From NCBI GenBank assembly GCA_007123425.1, contig SKLC01000217.1, positions 1 through 9,510 on the forward strand: 9,510 nt of DNA. Reading direction: 5' to 3'. The notes under the pieces were generated by a model. That model was not told the origin of the DNA. It was given only the letters and a program-made list of their open reading frames with translations, and made no database searches. Both the position numbers and the translations under genes were made by a program. Origin of the DNA: Nitriliruptoraceae bacterium (GTDB taxonomy: Bacteria > Actinomycetota > Nitriliruptoria > Nitriliruptorales > Nitriliruptoraceae). Below, one piece after another: positions 1 through 7,035 of this stretch. The stretch's first letter is position 1. Every line of letters starts with the position of its first letter.

Positions 1-1188
1 GAAGGCGCCGCCCGCTCCCGCGGCGGGGCCCAGCGCCGCGGCGATGCCCACCAGCGCGACCCCCACGTTGAGCACGAAGGTCCGGGGGCCAGCGAGCCGG
101 CTGGTGCGTGCCAGCCAGCGCTCGCGCGCCGCGAAGGTGGCGCCGCGCAGCATCGGGGTGATGAACAGCAGCACCACCAGCACCGCCTGGCCCAGCGCGC
201 CCACGAGGAGCACGATGCCGGCGGCCTCCAGCCAGTGCCGCTGGCCCGCGGCCACCGCGGCGACGTCGAGGGCCACCGCGGCCGGCAGCCAGATCGCGAC
301 ACCCATGATCGGTCCGCGGGCGAGATAGGGCTTGGCGGCGACCGCGGCCCGCAGCAGCGGCACGCTCACGACGAGCACCGCTGCCAGCAGGACGGCCAGG
401 CCGGCCGCCGCGACCAGCGACAGCACGGTCGCCGCCGTCCCGCCGATCCCGGTGAGCAGCAGCGCCACCACCGCGAGCGTGAGCGCCGTCGCGCCCCAGC
501 CCAGGGTGCGCTGCGCCCGCTCGTCCGCGCCCGGCTCCATCCGCGTGCGCAGCAGCGCGGGGCCGAAGAAGACCAGGGTGGCCACCAGCGTCAGCCCGCC
601 CCAGCCCAGCACCATCACGTGCAGGTGGGCGTCGCGGGCCGGCAGGTACCAGGAGCCGGGCAGCACGCCGGTGCCCAGCAGCGCGCCCAGCACCGCGCCG
701 TGCACGAAGGCCCCGTGGGCGCGCTCGTAGATCCGCACCACCCAGGAGAAGCGCGCATCGGGCGCTGCGGCACGGCGACGCCGCAGATGCCACCACCCGG
801 CCAGCACGACCCCGGTCACCAGCGTCGATCCCGCACCGACCGCGGCCACGGCACCGGTGGCGACGCCCACGAGCGTGATCACCACGCCGACATTGAGGGT
901 CGCCACGAGCACCAGCCGCAGCCGGTCGCGCTCGGGCGGTGCCGCGAGCCGCTGAGCGAAGTGTCGCGAGAAGCTGAACACGAGATTGGTCAGCACCCCG
1001 AGGGTGAACAGGTGCACCGCGAGCCACCGTCCACCCGGAAGGTCGGCACCGGCCACCAGCCACACCATCGACGCGACGGCGAAGGCCAGGGCGGCGACGA
1101 CGCTCGGCGTCGTCGCCGCGAACGGAGAGCGGCGCAGCACCTGGCGTTGCGGCAGCTCCGTGTCGCGGGGGCCGCTGGGCGTGGGCAT
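1..1188 (-). CDS. NnrS-like / NirK-fusion-type polytopic membrane protein (C-terminus cut off by window edge)
   Basis: The reverse strand is open from an ATG at 1188 to the window edge, giving 396 codons without a stop; the C-terminus lies outside. The protein is almost entirely hydrophobic, with about ten to twelve predicted membrane segments. Membrane-embedded histidines stand out: H59 in LAVHLFTLG, H76 in FSRHFAQRL, H158 and H163 in YERAHGAFVHG, and H188/H190 in DAHLHVMVLGWGGL. From memory, this pattern matches the transmembrane domain fused ahead of cupredoxin domains in actinobacterial copper nitrite reductases and multicopper oxidases, and it is distantly like NnrS and haem-copper oxidase subunit I. 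The histidines could bind haem or copper, which is inferred. Whether cupredoxin domains follow decides between a full oxidase/NirK fusion and a stand-alone membrane protein. The ATG was chosen because the residues after it form a plausible cytosolic leader before the first helix near 28-47. The SD is weak. The gene is divergent from the methyltransferase. Confidence 0.72.
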   Translation of the reverse strand, partial: MPTPSGPRDTELPQRQVLRRSPFAATTPSVVAALAFAVASMVWLVAGADLPGGRWLAVHLFTLGVLTNLVFSFSRHFAQRLAAPPERDRLRLVLVATLNVGVVITLVGVATGAVAAVGAGSTLVTGVVLAGWWHLRRRRAAAPDARFSWVVRIYERAHGAFVHGAVLGALLGTGVLPGSWYLPARDAHLHVMVLGWGGLTLVATLVFFGPALLRTRMEPGADERAQRTLGWGATALTLAVVALLLTGIGGTAATVLSLVAAAGLAVLLAAVLVVSVPLLRAAVAAKPYLARGPIMGVAIWLPAAVALDVAAVAAGQRHWLEAAGIVLLVGALGQAVLVVLLFITPMLRGATFAARERWLARTSRLAGPRTFVLNVGVALVGIAAALGPAAGAGGAF

Positions 1189-1275
1189 GTGGCAGGACTC
1201 GCTCGGTCGGTCACGGCGCCGGTCGACGCAGGGTGGCATCATGTCGCGGCCGCCGCACGGCCGCCGTATCCGCGC
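1189..1275. promoter_or_regulatory. Short intergenic region between divergent genes
   Basis: These 87 bases separate the start of the membrane protein from the proposed GTG of the methyltransferase, so promoters for both should lie here or overlap the gene starts. I see no convincing -35/-10 pair and no strong ribosome binding site ahead of either gene. The assignment rests on the divergent layout alone. Confidence 0.3.
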
Positions 1276-2193
1276 GTGGACCGACGTCGACAGGTAGCGA
1301 GCACCGATCTGAGCGCCCAGGCCCGTCCCTCCCGCACCGCCCGCGCCGCAGCGCTCGGCCGGGCCGTGGGCTTCGCCGGGCACCGCGACACCTGGGCCGA
1401 GCAGGTCCTGCCGTGGCGCGATGCCATCCTGGCACGCCGGCTGCGCATGCGGATCGGCGTGGACGCCGACCCCGACGCGCGCCGAGCCCTGCGGGGCCTG
1501 CTCGGCGGCATGGCGGCGCACATGACGCTGCGCATGGTCGCCATCGACGACTGCGTGCGCGCGGGCGTCGCGGCCGGCGCCCGGCAGGTCGTGATCCTGG
1601 GGGCCGGCCTCGACACCCGTGCGTGGCGCCTGCACGAGCTCGCCGACGCCAGCGTGCTCGAGCTCGACCTGCCCGAGACCCAGCGGGTCAAGCGCCTGCG
1701 CCTCGGCGGCGCGCCGGTGCGGGCCGCCCAGCTGCGCTTCGTGCCGGCTGATCTCCACCGCGCCGATCTGGGCTGGGTGCTGGGCGACGCGGGACACGAC
1801 CCGGACGTCCCGACGGTGTGGCTGTGGGAGGCCGTGGCGATGTACGTCCCGCTCGCCTCGGTGCGCGCCACCCTCGAGGTCCTCGGCGCCCGCTCGGCGG
1901 CGGGCAGCCGCCTGGCGATGACCTTCGCCGTCCCCGACCTGCTCGGCGCCGGCACGGTGGGACGCACGCTGAACCCGGGCGCCAGAGCGGTCTTCGACCT
2001 GCTCGGCGAGCCCATGCGCACCGTGCTCTCGGAGCAGGAGGCCGTCGACCTGCTGGGCGAGGCCGGCTTCGGCGACGTCGAGATCACCGACTCCGCGACG
2101 TGGGCCGCGAGCGCCGCGACCCGCATGCCGAGGGATCCGCTCGGTGCCGAGCGGCTCGCCGTGGCCCGGCGCGAGGCCCTCGGGACACCGTGA
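1276..2193 (+). CDS. Class I SAM-dependent methyltransferase, TIGR00027/PPM (leucine carboxyl methyltransferase-like) family
   Basis: This 305-residue protein belongs to the group of putative S-adenosylmethionine O-methyltransferases that is expanded in actinobacteria. The family hallmark is clear: VVILGAGLDTRAWRL (residues 105-119), motif I for SAM binding. It is followed by the acidic ELDLPETQ (129-136), expected to contact the SAM ribose, and by WLWEAVAMYV (182-191), equivalent to the usual WEGVxMYL. An N-terminal SRTA (19-22) also fits the family. Length matches the usual 270-310. Its substrate is unknown; homologues are generally annotated only as methyltransferases. The frame is open far upstream, but that stretch is Arg/His/Gly-rich shadow of the opposite gene. 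GTG at 1276 is the only sensible start just before the conserved region, though it lacks a visible SD, so the exact start is uncertain. The gene stands alone, with 200 bases to the next one. Confidence 0.85.
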   Translation: MDRRRQVASTDLSAQARPSRTARAAALGRAVGFAGHRDTWAEQVLPWRDAILARRLRMRIGVDADPDARRALRGLLGGMAAHMTLRMVAIDDCVRAGVAAGARQVVILGAGLDTRAWRLHELADASVLELDLPETQRVKRLRLGGAPVRAAQLRFVPADLHRADLGWVLGDAGHDPDVPTVWLWEAVAMYVPLASVRATLEVLGARSAAGSRLAMTFAVPDLLGAGTVGRTLNPGARAVFDLLGEPMRTVLSEQEAVDLLGEAGFGDVEITDSATWAASAATRMPRDPLGAERLAVARREALGTP

Positions 2194-2208
2194 GCTCTTT
2201 GGGACCTC

Positions 2209-2222
2209 GAGCCCCCGGGCTC
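2209..2222 (+). terminator. Possible weak terminator hairpin after the methyltransferase
   Basis: GAGCCC, two bases, then GGGCTC form a small inverted repeat 15 bases after the methyltransferase stop. With a realistic loop only about five GC-rich pairs remain, and no T run follows. It sits where a terminator is expected but is near what chance allows at this GC content. Confidence 0.25.
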
Positions 2223-2380
2223 ACCCCGGACGAACGGACCCCGCCACCTCGACGCTGCGAACGGACGCTGCACTAGGTTCGAGCCCGAGCGTGACACCCG
2301 GTGGCCACAGGCGGCTCGTGGCGCGACGAGGGGCGCGGCGATCGCCGGCCACACGACAGCGACAGCCAGGACGCGACGCC

Positions 2381-2388
2381 AAGGAGGG
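2381..2388 (+). promoter_or_regulatory. Strong ribosome binding site deciding the PEBP start
   Basis: AAGGAGGG lies five bases before the GTG at 2394 and is nearly perfectly complementary to the 3' end of 16S rRNA. It favours GTG 2394 over the upstream in-frame ATG at 2301, whose extra 31 residues are charged and low in complexity and are not part of the family fold. Confidence 0.8.
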
Positions 2389-2393
2389 ACCGC

Positions 2394-2852
2394 GTGGGCC
2401 TCAACATCCAGAACCTCAGGATCACCAGCCCCGACTTCGACTTCGACGGGCGCATGGACGACCGGCACGCCCACGACCAGGACAACACGGCGCCCGGTCT
2501 GACCATCTCCGGGGTGCCCGACGGCGCCCAGGAGCTGGCGATCATCTGCCACGACCCCGACGCGCCGCTGCCCTTCGGGTTCACCCACTGGACCCTCTAC
2601 GGGCTCCCGGTCGACACCACCGACGTGCCCACCGACGCCGACGAGCGCTTCAACGCCGGCCCCAACGACTTCGGTGGCACCGGCTGGGGCGGCCCGCAGC
2701 CGCCGGACGGGCACGGCCCGCACCACTACTACTTCTGGGTCTACGCGCTGGACACCCGGGTCTCGGGCGCCCCCTCGCGCAAGGAGTTCCTCGAGACCTA
2801 CGGGGACAACATCGTGGAGCAGAACCGCGTCGTCGGCATCTACGAGCGCTGA
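2394..2852 (+). CDS. YbhB/YbcL family Raf kinase inhibitor-like protein (PEBP)
   Basis: This 152-residue protein is a bacterial phosphatidylethanolamine-binding-protein homologue. Both PEBP signatures are present: HDPDAP with the following FTHW (residues 53-66), and GGPQPPDGHGPHHYYFWVYAL (99-119), which forms the anion-binding pocket. The length is typical of cytosolic YbhB/YbcL proteins (about 150-180), and there is no signal peptide. The biochemical role of bacterial members is poorly defined; kinase inhibition is known for eukaryotic relatives and should not be assumed here. The start at GTG 2394 is set by the AAGGAGGG site. Several acidic residues and histidines near residues 18-30 (DGRMDDRHAHDQD) occupy the loop preceding the fold's first signature. 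The last 13 bases overlap the convergent aminotransferase gene. No operon partner is apparent. Confidence 0.9.
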   Translation: MGLNIQNLRITSPDFDFDGRMDDRHAHDQDNTAPGLTISGVPDGAQELAIICHDPDAPLPFGFTHWTLYGLPVDTTDVPTDADERFNAGPNDFGGTGWGGPQPPDGHGPHHYYFWVYALDTRVSGAPSRKEFLETYGDNIVEQNRVVGIYER

Positions 2853-3940
2853 GACGCCCCGAGGAGGTCGGTCCCCGCCGCTGCGCGCGGGGACCGACCT
2901 TCGTCGGACCCACGCGACGACGCCGAGACCATCGTGGTCCACCCGCGGGGGTCCGGGGCCTGCCCGCGCTGCACCGCCAGCAGCGCCGTCCGCAGCCGTT
3001 CGGTGTTCGGGCCCGGGGAGCCGTCGCCCACCTGGACCTCGCACCCGTTGTGCACGAGCGCTCCCACGCCCGCGAGCACCGCGGCGGTGCCGGCCAGCGC
3101 CATCTCGCCGTGGGCGGCCCAGGCGAGCACCTCCTCGACGTCGAGATCACGCTCCTCGACCTCGTAGCCGAGGTCGGCGGCGACGGTGAGCACCGACTCG
3201 CGGGTCACGCCGTGCAGGAACGAGCCGTCGATCGCCTTGGTGACCACCCGGTCATCGTCGAGCAGCAGGAAGTTGGCCGCCCCGGTCTCCTGCACGTCTC
3301 CCCCGGGCGCGAACAGGACCTGATCGGCGCCGTGATCGGCGCGCGCCCGCCCGATGACGCCCAGCGCCATCGCGTAGTTGGCGCCGGACTTGACCTGCCC
3401 GAATTGCGGGGTGGTGCGGGGCAGCTCGGTCTCGATCGCGAGCCGCAGGGCGGGGCCGTCCGCGCGGAAGTAGTCGCCCACGGGGCTCGCCAGCGCATAG
3501 AGCAGGGCGTCCTGGGACGGCGCTGCCGCCGCCCCGATGTTGGCGTCCGTGCCCAGCAGGACGGGTCGGAGATACAGCGCGCCCGGCGGTGCGGGGACCT
3601 CGGCGAGGTTGGCGCGCACGAGCCGGACCAGCATGTCGATCACCAGCTCCCGGTCGGGCACCGGGAGGCAGAGCAGCTCCGCCGAGCGGCGCAGGCGATC
3701 GACGTGCCGGTCGGCGCGGAAGAGCCGCACCACGTCGTCGTGCCCTCGATGGGCCTTGAGCCCCTCGAAGCACACGCTGCCGTAGTGCAGGGCATGCGCC
3801 GCGGGGTCGAGCGCGAGCGGCGCCGTGGGCACGACCTCCGCGTGCTCGAAGCGCCCGTTTCGGCTCGTGGCCACCGCCATGGTGCCGGCGATCACGGTCC
3901 CGAACGCGGCGGTCTGGGGCACCGTCGTCGGACTGCTCAT
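2840..3940 (-). CDS. ilvE: Branched-chain amino acid aminotransferase (fold-type IV PLP enzyme)
   Basis: This 366-residue PLP enzyme should interconvert leucine, isoleucine and valine with their 2-oxo acids, using 2-oxoglutarate/glutamate, in the cytosol. Family landmarks in order: ALHYGSVCFEGLKAHRG (residues 50-66) in the substrate pocket; FRADRHVDRLRRSAELLCLP (74-93); YLRPVLLGTD (123-132); VKSGANYA (183-190), where K184 is the expected PLP Schiff-base lysine; and QETGAANFLLL (217-227), the cofactor-binding stretch after the lysine. The fold normally ends shortly after a motif like DPRGWTTMV (330-338). About 28 further residues follow, rich in Ser, Gly, Arg and Ala and encoded across a strong hairpin, so this tail is probably not functional. 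ATG 3940 is supported by GAGGAG at 3952-3947. The stop overlaps the convergent PEBP gene by 13 bases. D-amino-acid or 4-amino-4-deoxychorismate lyase relatives are less likely given the length and motifs. Confidence 0.92.
   Translation of the reverse strand: MSSPTTVPQTAAFGTVIAGTMAVATSRNGRFEHAEVVPTAPLALDPAAHALHYGSVCFEGLKAHRGHDDVVRLFRADRHVDRLRRSAELLCLPVPDRELVIDMLVRLVRANLAEVPAPPGALYLRPVLLGTDANIGAAAAPSQDALLYALASPVGDYFRADGPALRLAIETELPRTTPQFGQVKSGANYAMALGVIGRARADHGADQVLFAPGGDVQETGAANFLLLDDDRVVTKAIDGSFLHGVTRESVLTVAADLGYEVEERDLDVEEVLAWAAHGEMALAGTAAVLAGVGALVHNGCEVQVGDGSPGPNTERLRTALLAVQRGQAPDPRGWTTMVSASSRGSDEGRSPRAAAGTDLLGASQRS
2863..2902. terminator. Bidirectional terminator hairpin between convergent genes, inside the aminotransferase reading frame
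   Basis: A perfect 14-bp inverted repeat, AGGTCGGTCCCCGC (2865-2878) and its complement (2887-2900), encloses an eight-base loop. The stem extends by a G-T and a G-C pair to 2863-2902. It begins 11 bases after the PEBP stop, as expected for that gene's terminator. On the minus strand it precedes the aminotransferase stop by about 20 bases, so translation would run through it. No T run follows, as is common for stem-only terminators in high-GC bacteria. Its length and perfection make chance unlikely. Confidence 0.8.
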
Positions 3941-3952
3941 CCCAGTCTCCTC

Positions 3953-4041
3953 GCGCTGGCGCGTCGGCGGAGCGTAGCGGCGCAGGCCACGTCTGGGACC
4001 GCCGGGATCCGGCCACTACCGTTGCCCCACCCTCCCCCATC
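3953..4041. promoter_or_regulatory. Divergent promoter region between the aminotransferase and the small membrane protein
   Basis: The two genes diverge from this gap, so both promoters should lie here. On the minus strand TACGCT (3976-3971) could be the aminotransferase -10 box. On the plus strand TACCGT (4017-4022) could be the -10 box for the small gene, giving a leader of about 25 bases. Neither has a convincing -35 at the right spacing, so both are suggestions from position and a TAnnnT-like match only. Confidence 0.3.
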
Positions 4042-4050
4042 GAGGTGATC
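4042..4050 (+). promoter_or_regulatory. Extended Shine-Dalgarno match deciding the small-gene start
   Basis: GAGGTGATC is identical to nine bases of the sequence complementary to the 16S rRNA 3' end. It sits so that its GAGG core is eight bases before GTG 4054. This indicates translation starts at 4054, not at the in-frame GTG 4045, which lies inside the SD itself. Confidence 0.75.
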
Positions 4051-4053
4051 TTG

Positions 4054-4275
4054 GTGAGCATCGGTGCCCGGCGCTCGGCACGGCGCTACCTGCCCGTGCT
4101 GGCTGCGCTGCTGCTCACCACCATCGAGGAGACCGACCCCGAGGAGACCCGCGAGCTGGTCGGGCAGCTGCTGGGCTTCCTCGGGCTGGCCGTCGGCGCG
4201 GTGATCCTGCTGCTGGTGCTCGGGCTGCCCCTGCGCTCCTGGCTGCGACAGCGACGCCGTCGCGGCGACCCCTGA
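4054..4275 (+). CDS. Small single-pass or two-pass membrane protein of unknown function (73 aa)
   Basis: I do not recognise this protein. It has a basic N-terminus (GARRSARR), a short hydrophobic stretch at residues 12-24 (YLPVLAALLLTTI), an acidic segment EETDPEETRELVG (25-37), a clear transmembrane helix at about 41-61 (GFLGLAVGAVILLLVLGL), and an Arg-rich C-terminus (RQRRRR) that should stay in the cytosol. The acidic patch between two hydrophobic segments and the basic tail suggest a small membrane anchor or a regulatory subunit, but nothing shows a partner. That it is real is supported by the nine-base SD match at good spacing and by the coherent hydrophobic pattern; the opposite-strand frames here make only Arg/Ser-rich products. 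It is divergent from the aminotransferase and convergent with the UspA gene, 38 bases away. Confidence 0.68.
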   Translation: MSIGARRSARRYLPVLAALLLTTIEETDPEETRELVGQLLGFLGLAVGAVILLLVLGLPLRSWLRQRRRRGDP

Positions 4276-4313
4276 CGGCGACGCTGCCGCACGCCCCCAA
4301 CCCGCCCTGGACG

Positions 4314-4751
4314 TCAGGCATCGCGCTCCCGTGGCGCCTTGACGGCGAGCACAGGAATCGGGGCGGCGAGCAGCAGGTCCCGCGACACGCTGCCCAGCAC
4401 GAGCTTGCCGACCGGCGAGCGCCGGCGAACACCGACCACCAGGAGCTCGGCGTCGACCCGGGGCAGCAGCTCGAGGATCTGCTCGGTCTCCTCCCCCTGC
4501 ACGGTGTGGAGCAGCTCGGTGGCGACCTCGAGGTCGGCGGACTCGAGCTCGCCTCGCACCCGCGCGAGGTGCTTCTCGAGCGCCCCGGCCGACGTCATGT
4601 CGCGGCGCGCCTGGGTGGGGCTGTCGCCCACCTCGTGGACCTGCACGGTGACCACGTGCAGGCCGGTGCCGCGCAGGCGCGCCTCGGCGGCGCCCGCCTC
4701 GAGGGCGCGCACGCCCTCGGGCGACTGGGTGTAGGCGACGACGACGCTCAT
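4314..4751 (-). CDS. Universal stress protein, UspA family
   Basis: This 145-residue single-domain Usp has the expected length and fold pattern: an opening VVVAYTQSPEG strand and loop, VVTVQVHE (33-40) as strand two, and the C-terminal nucleotide-binding region LLVVGVRRRSPVGKLVLGSVSRDLLLAAPIPVLAVK (103-138). The ATP-binding signature G-2X-G-9X-G-S/T is present as G107, then R110 in place of the second glycine, then G120-S121. This RRRSPVGK variant is common in actinobacterial and haloarchaeal Usps, so nucleotide binding is likely. It is 34 bases downstream of the TRAP permease on the same strand and has GAGGAGGAG at 4764-4756, so it probably ends the TRAP operon. Usp proteins are known partners of TRAP transporters: TeaD of Halomonas elongata binds ATP and negatively regulates TeaABC ectoine uptake. 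A similar role here is inferred from gene order. Confidence 0.93.
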   Translation of the reverse strand: MSVVVAYTQSPEGVRALEAGAAEARLRGTGLHVVTVQVHEVGDSPTQARRDMTSAGALEKHLARVRGELESADLEVATELLHTVQGEETEQILELLPRVDAELLVVGVRRRSPVGKLVLGSVSRDLLLAAPIPVLAVKAPRERDA

Positions 4752-4785
4752 TGCGCTCCTCCTCGTGACCCTCGTGACCGCACGC

Positions 4786-7035
4786 TCATGCCGGCACGCC
4801 GACCGAGGCGTCCCGCCGCGCGCGGGACCCGGTCCACCACTGCCAGACGAAGATCACGGCGAAGACCCCGAGGCCGAGCAGATCGGTCGTCAGCTCACCG
4901 TAGAGCAGCGCGATCCCCGCGGCGCCGAGCAGCACGCGGATGCCGGCATTGATCCCGCGGTCGATGTAGCCCACGACGGCCGTGCCCACCGCGAAGATGC
5001 CGATCACCGCGGTCAGGATCGCCTTCGGGCCCAGGAACCAGTCCCACTCGTGCAGCAGCAGCTGCGGCGAGAGCACGAACATGAAGGGCACCAGGAACCC
5101 GCCGATGGCGATCCGCACCGATTGCACGCCGGTGCGCAGTGGGTTGCTGCCCGCGATCCCGGAGGCGGCATAGGACGCCAGGCACACCGGCGGCGTGATG
5201 TCGGCCATCACGCCGTAGTAGTAGACGAACAGGTGGGCCGACAGCAGCGCGGCCGCCGTGTAGGGCTGGTCGTAGAAGTACAGGATCGCCGGCGAGACCA
5301 TCGTCGCGGTGATGACGTAGTTGGCGGTGGTGGGCAGGCCGATCCCGAGGATCAGGCAGGCCAGCATCCCGAAGAACATCGTCAGCAGCAGCGTCTCGCC
5401 GGCGAGCGAGACCAGCTCGCGGGACAGCTGCAGCCCCAGCCCGGTCAGGGTGATGACACCGGCGATCAGCCCGGCTGCGGCACAGGCGGCGATGATCGGC
5501 AGGGCGATGCGGGCCGCGTCCACCAGGCCGTCGAGGAGGCCCCGGAAGGTCAGCCGGTCCTCCATCCGCCGCCACCGCCCGAAGATCGCCGCGATGACCT
5601 GCACCACCGCGTTGACGATCACCGTGGTGGCCACCGCGTACCACGCCGCGCGGATCGTCGACATCCCGATCGCCAGGATGTAGAAGATCACCCCGATCGG
5701 GATGAGCAGGTAGCCCTTCTTCAGCAGCAGCTCGCCGACGTTGGGCAGCTGGGACTTGGGCAGGCCCATGATCCCGACGCGCTTGGACTCGTAGTGGATC
5801 ACGATGAACTGCGCCGCGAAGAACAGCATCGCCGGGACGGCCGCCGCGCTGATGATCTGCACGTAGGGAAGCCCCGTGAACTCGATCATGATGAAGGCCG
5901 CCGCGCCCATCACCGGCGGTGCGAGCTGCCCGCCGGTGGACGAGGACGCCTCCACGGCGCCGGCGAACTCGCCCTTGTAGCCCGACTTCTTCATCATCGG
6001 GATCGTGAAGGCGCCATTGCTGACCGTGTTGGCCACCGAGCTGCCGGTGATCGTGCCCGAGAACGCGCTGGTGAGCACGCCGACCTTGGCGGTCCCGCCG
6101 GTCATCCAGCCCGTGAGCCCGAACGCGGCCCGCGTGAAGAAGCGCTCCATGCCGGTGCGCTGCAGCAGCGCCGCGAAGATCAGGAAGATGTAGATGAAGG
6201 TCGACGAGACCCGGATCGGGGTGCCGAAGACCGCCTCGGTCCCCAGGAAGGAGGTGGAGACGATCCGATCGATGGAGTAGCCGCCGTGGGCGAGGAAGCC
6301 CGGCATCCCCTGCCCGAAGTAGGCGTAGGCGAGCGCGGCGCCGGCGACCACCACCAGCGGGGTGCCGATGACGCGCTGGGTGGCGAGGAACACCAGCAGG
6401 ATCCCGACCGTGGCCACCGCCCGGTCGACGTCGGAGTGCAGCACGCCCGCGCGGATGATCTCCTGTGAGAAGTACCACACGTACAGGCCCGCCCCGAGAC
6501 CGCCCAGCGACAGCAGCAGGTCGGCGATCGGAAGGCCCTGGATCCGCCACGGCAGGTGCCGTGCCGCCTGGATGACCGCGAAGACGCCGATCGCGGGCCA
6601 CACGATGTACCAGCCGGCACGCTCGGTCATCCCGAGGAAGACCATCCCGCCCGCGCCCAGGAAGGTCAGCGCCCACCCCTGCACCATGTGGCGTCGGGTG
6701 AACTCCGTGCGGCCCGGATACAGCAGGAAGATCAGGCACAGCCCCAGCGCCAGGTGGAAGCTGCCCTGCACGAGGCTGCCACGCAGCCCGTAGACCGCCG
6801 TGTAGATGTGGAAGCCGCTCAAGACCAGGCCCACGACGAACACCGCGACCCGCCATACCCCGCGCATCTGGCTGCGCACGCCCTGCTGCGAGTCGGCGAT
6901 GCCCTGGCCCTCGAGCTCGTCGACCTCACCCTCGAGCTCCCGGCGGATCTCCTCGGGGAGCTCCTCCTCGGGCGCGGCCGTGCTCGTGGCTCCGGCCTCG
7001 GGGTCCTCTCCCACGCCACCGCGTTCGTCGGTCAT
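4786..7035 (-). CDS. TRAP transporter fused permease, 4TM/12TM (TAXI-type DctQ-DctM fusion)
   Basis: This 749-residue inner-membrane permease drives solute uptake with an ion gradient, taking substrate from the TAXI binding protein. An acidic cytosolic N-terminus (1-57, Glu-rich) is followed by the small Q-like four-helix part (about 60-190) and then the large DctM domain (about 205-660), with further helices to 735. DctM landmarks are unmistakable: GTITGSSVANTVSNGAFTIP (327-346), GGQLAPPVMGAAAFIM (368-383), GIGLPTTANYVI (564-575) and DITPPVCLASYAASGIAG (612-629). These conserved Gly/Pro/Thr/Ser loops form the ion and substrate sites of TRAP permeases. ATG 7035 overlaps the DUF1850 stop (ATGA) and has GGGAG about six bases ahead. 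The length matches TIGR02123-type fusions, so no separate Q subunit is needed. Coupling to sodium is typical of TRAP systems but is inferred here. Confidence 0.97.
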   Translation of the reverse strand: MTDERGGVGEDPEAGATSTAAPEEELPEEIRRELEGEVDELEGQGIADSQQGVRSQMRGVWRVAVFVVGLVLSGFHIYTAVYGLRGSLVQGSFHLALGLCLIFLLYPGRTEFTRRHMVQGWALTFLGAGGMVFLGMTERAGWYIVWPAIGVFAVIQAARHLPWRIQGLPIADLLLSLGGLGAGLYVWYFSQEIIRAGVLHSDVDRAVATVGILLVFLATQRVIGTPLVVVAGAALAYAYFGQGMPGFLAHGGYSIDRIVSTSFLGTEAVFGTPIRVSSTFIYIFLIFAALLQRTGMERFFTRAAFGLTGWMTGGTAKVGVLTSAFSGTITGSSVANTVSNGAFTIPMMKKSGYKGEFAGAVEASSSTGGQLAPPVMGAAAFIMIEFTGLPYVQIISAAAVPAMLFFAAQFIVIHYESKRVGIMGLPKSQLPNVGELLLKKGYLLIPIGVIFYILAIGMSTIRAAWYAVATTVIVNAVVQVIAAIFGRWRRMEDRLTFRGLLDGLVDAARIALPIIAACAAAGLIAGVITLTGLGLQLSRELVSLAGETLLLTMFFGMLACLILGIGLPTTANYVITATMVSPAILYFYDQPYTAAALLSAHLFVYYYGVMADITPPVCLASYAASGIAGSNPLRTGVQSVRIAIGGFLVPFMFVLSPQLLLHEWDWFLGPKAILTAVIGIFAVGTAVVGYIDRGINAGIRVLLGAAGIALLYGELTTDLLGLGVFAVIFVWQWWTGSRARRDASVGVPA

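Noticed and set aside
235..1275. Long plus-strand frame continuing upstream of the methyltransferase
   Set aside because: It encodes Arg/His/Gly/Gln-rich sequence with no domain and lies antisense to a coherent membrane protein. Only the part from about 1276 shows methyltransferase conservation.
1239..3044. 601-residue minus-strand frame opposite the methyltransferase and PEBP genes
   Set aside because: Its composition is Arg/Ser/Ala-rich and lacks any fold signature. The opposite strand holds clear family motifs throughout, so this is a high-GC shadow.
2144..4048. 634-residue plus-strand frame antisense to the aminotransferase
   Set aside because: It is Arg/Gly/His-rich with no motif, and the PLP enzyme on the other strand explains the region.
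4765..6468. 567-residue plus-strand frame antisense to the permease
   Set aside because: It is Asp/His/Arg/Gln-rich, the typical complement of hydrophobic GC-rich coding sequence. The permease motifs on the minus strand are decisive.
4895..6856. 653-residue minus-strand frame overlapping the permease in another frame
   Set aside because: It is a plus-one shadow of the permease, rich in Arg, Gly, His and Pro, with no membrane pattern.
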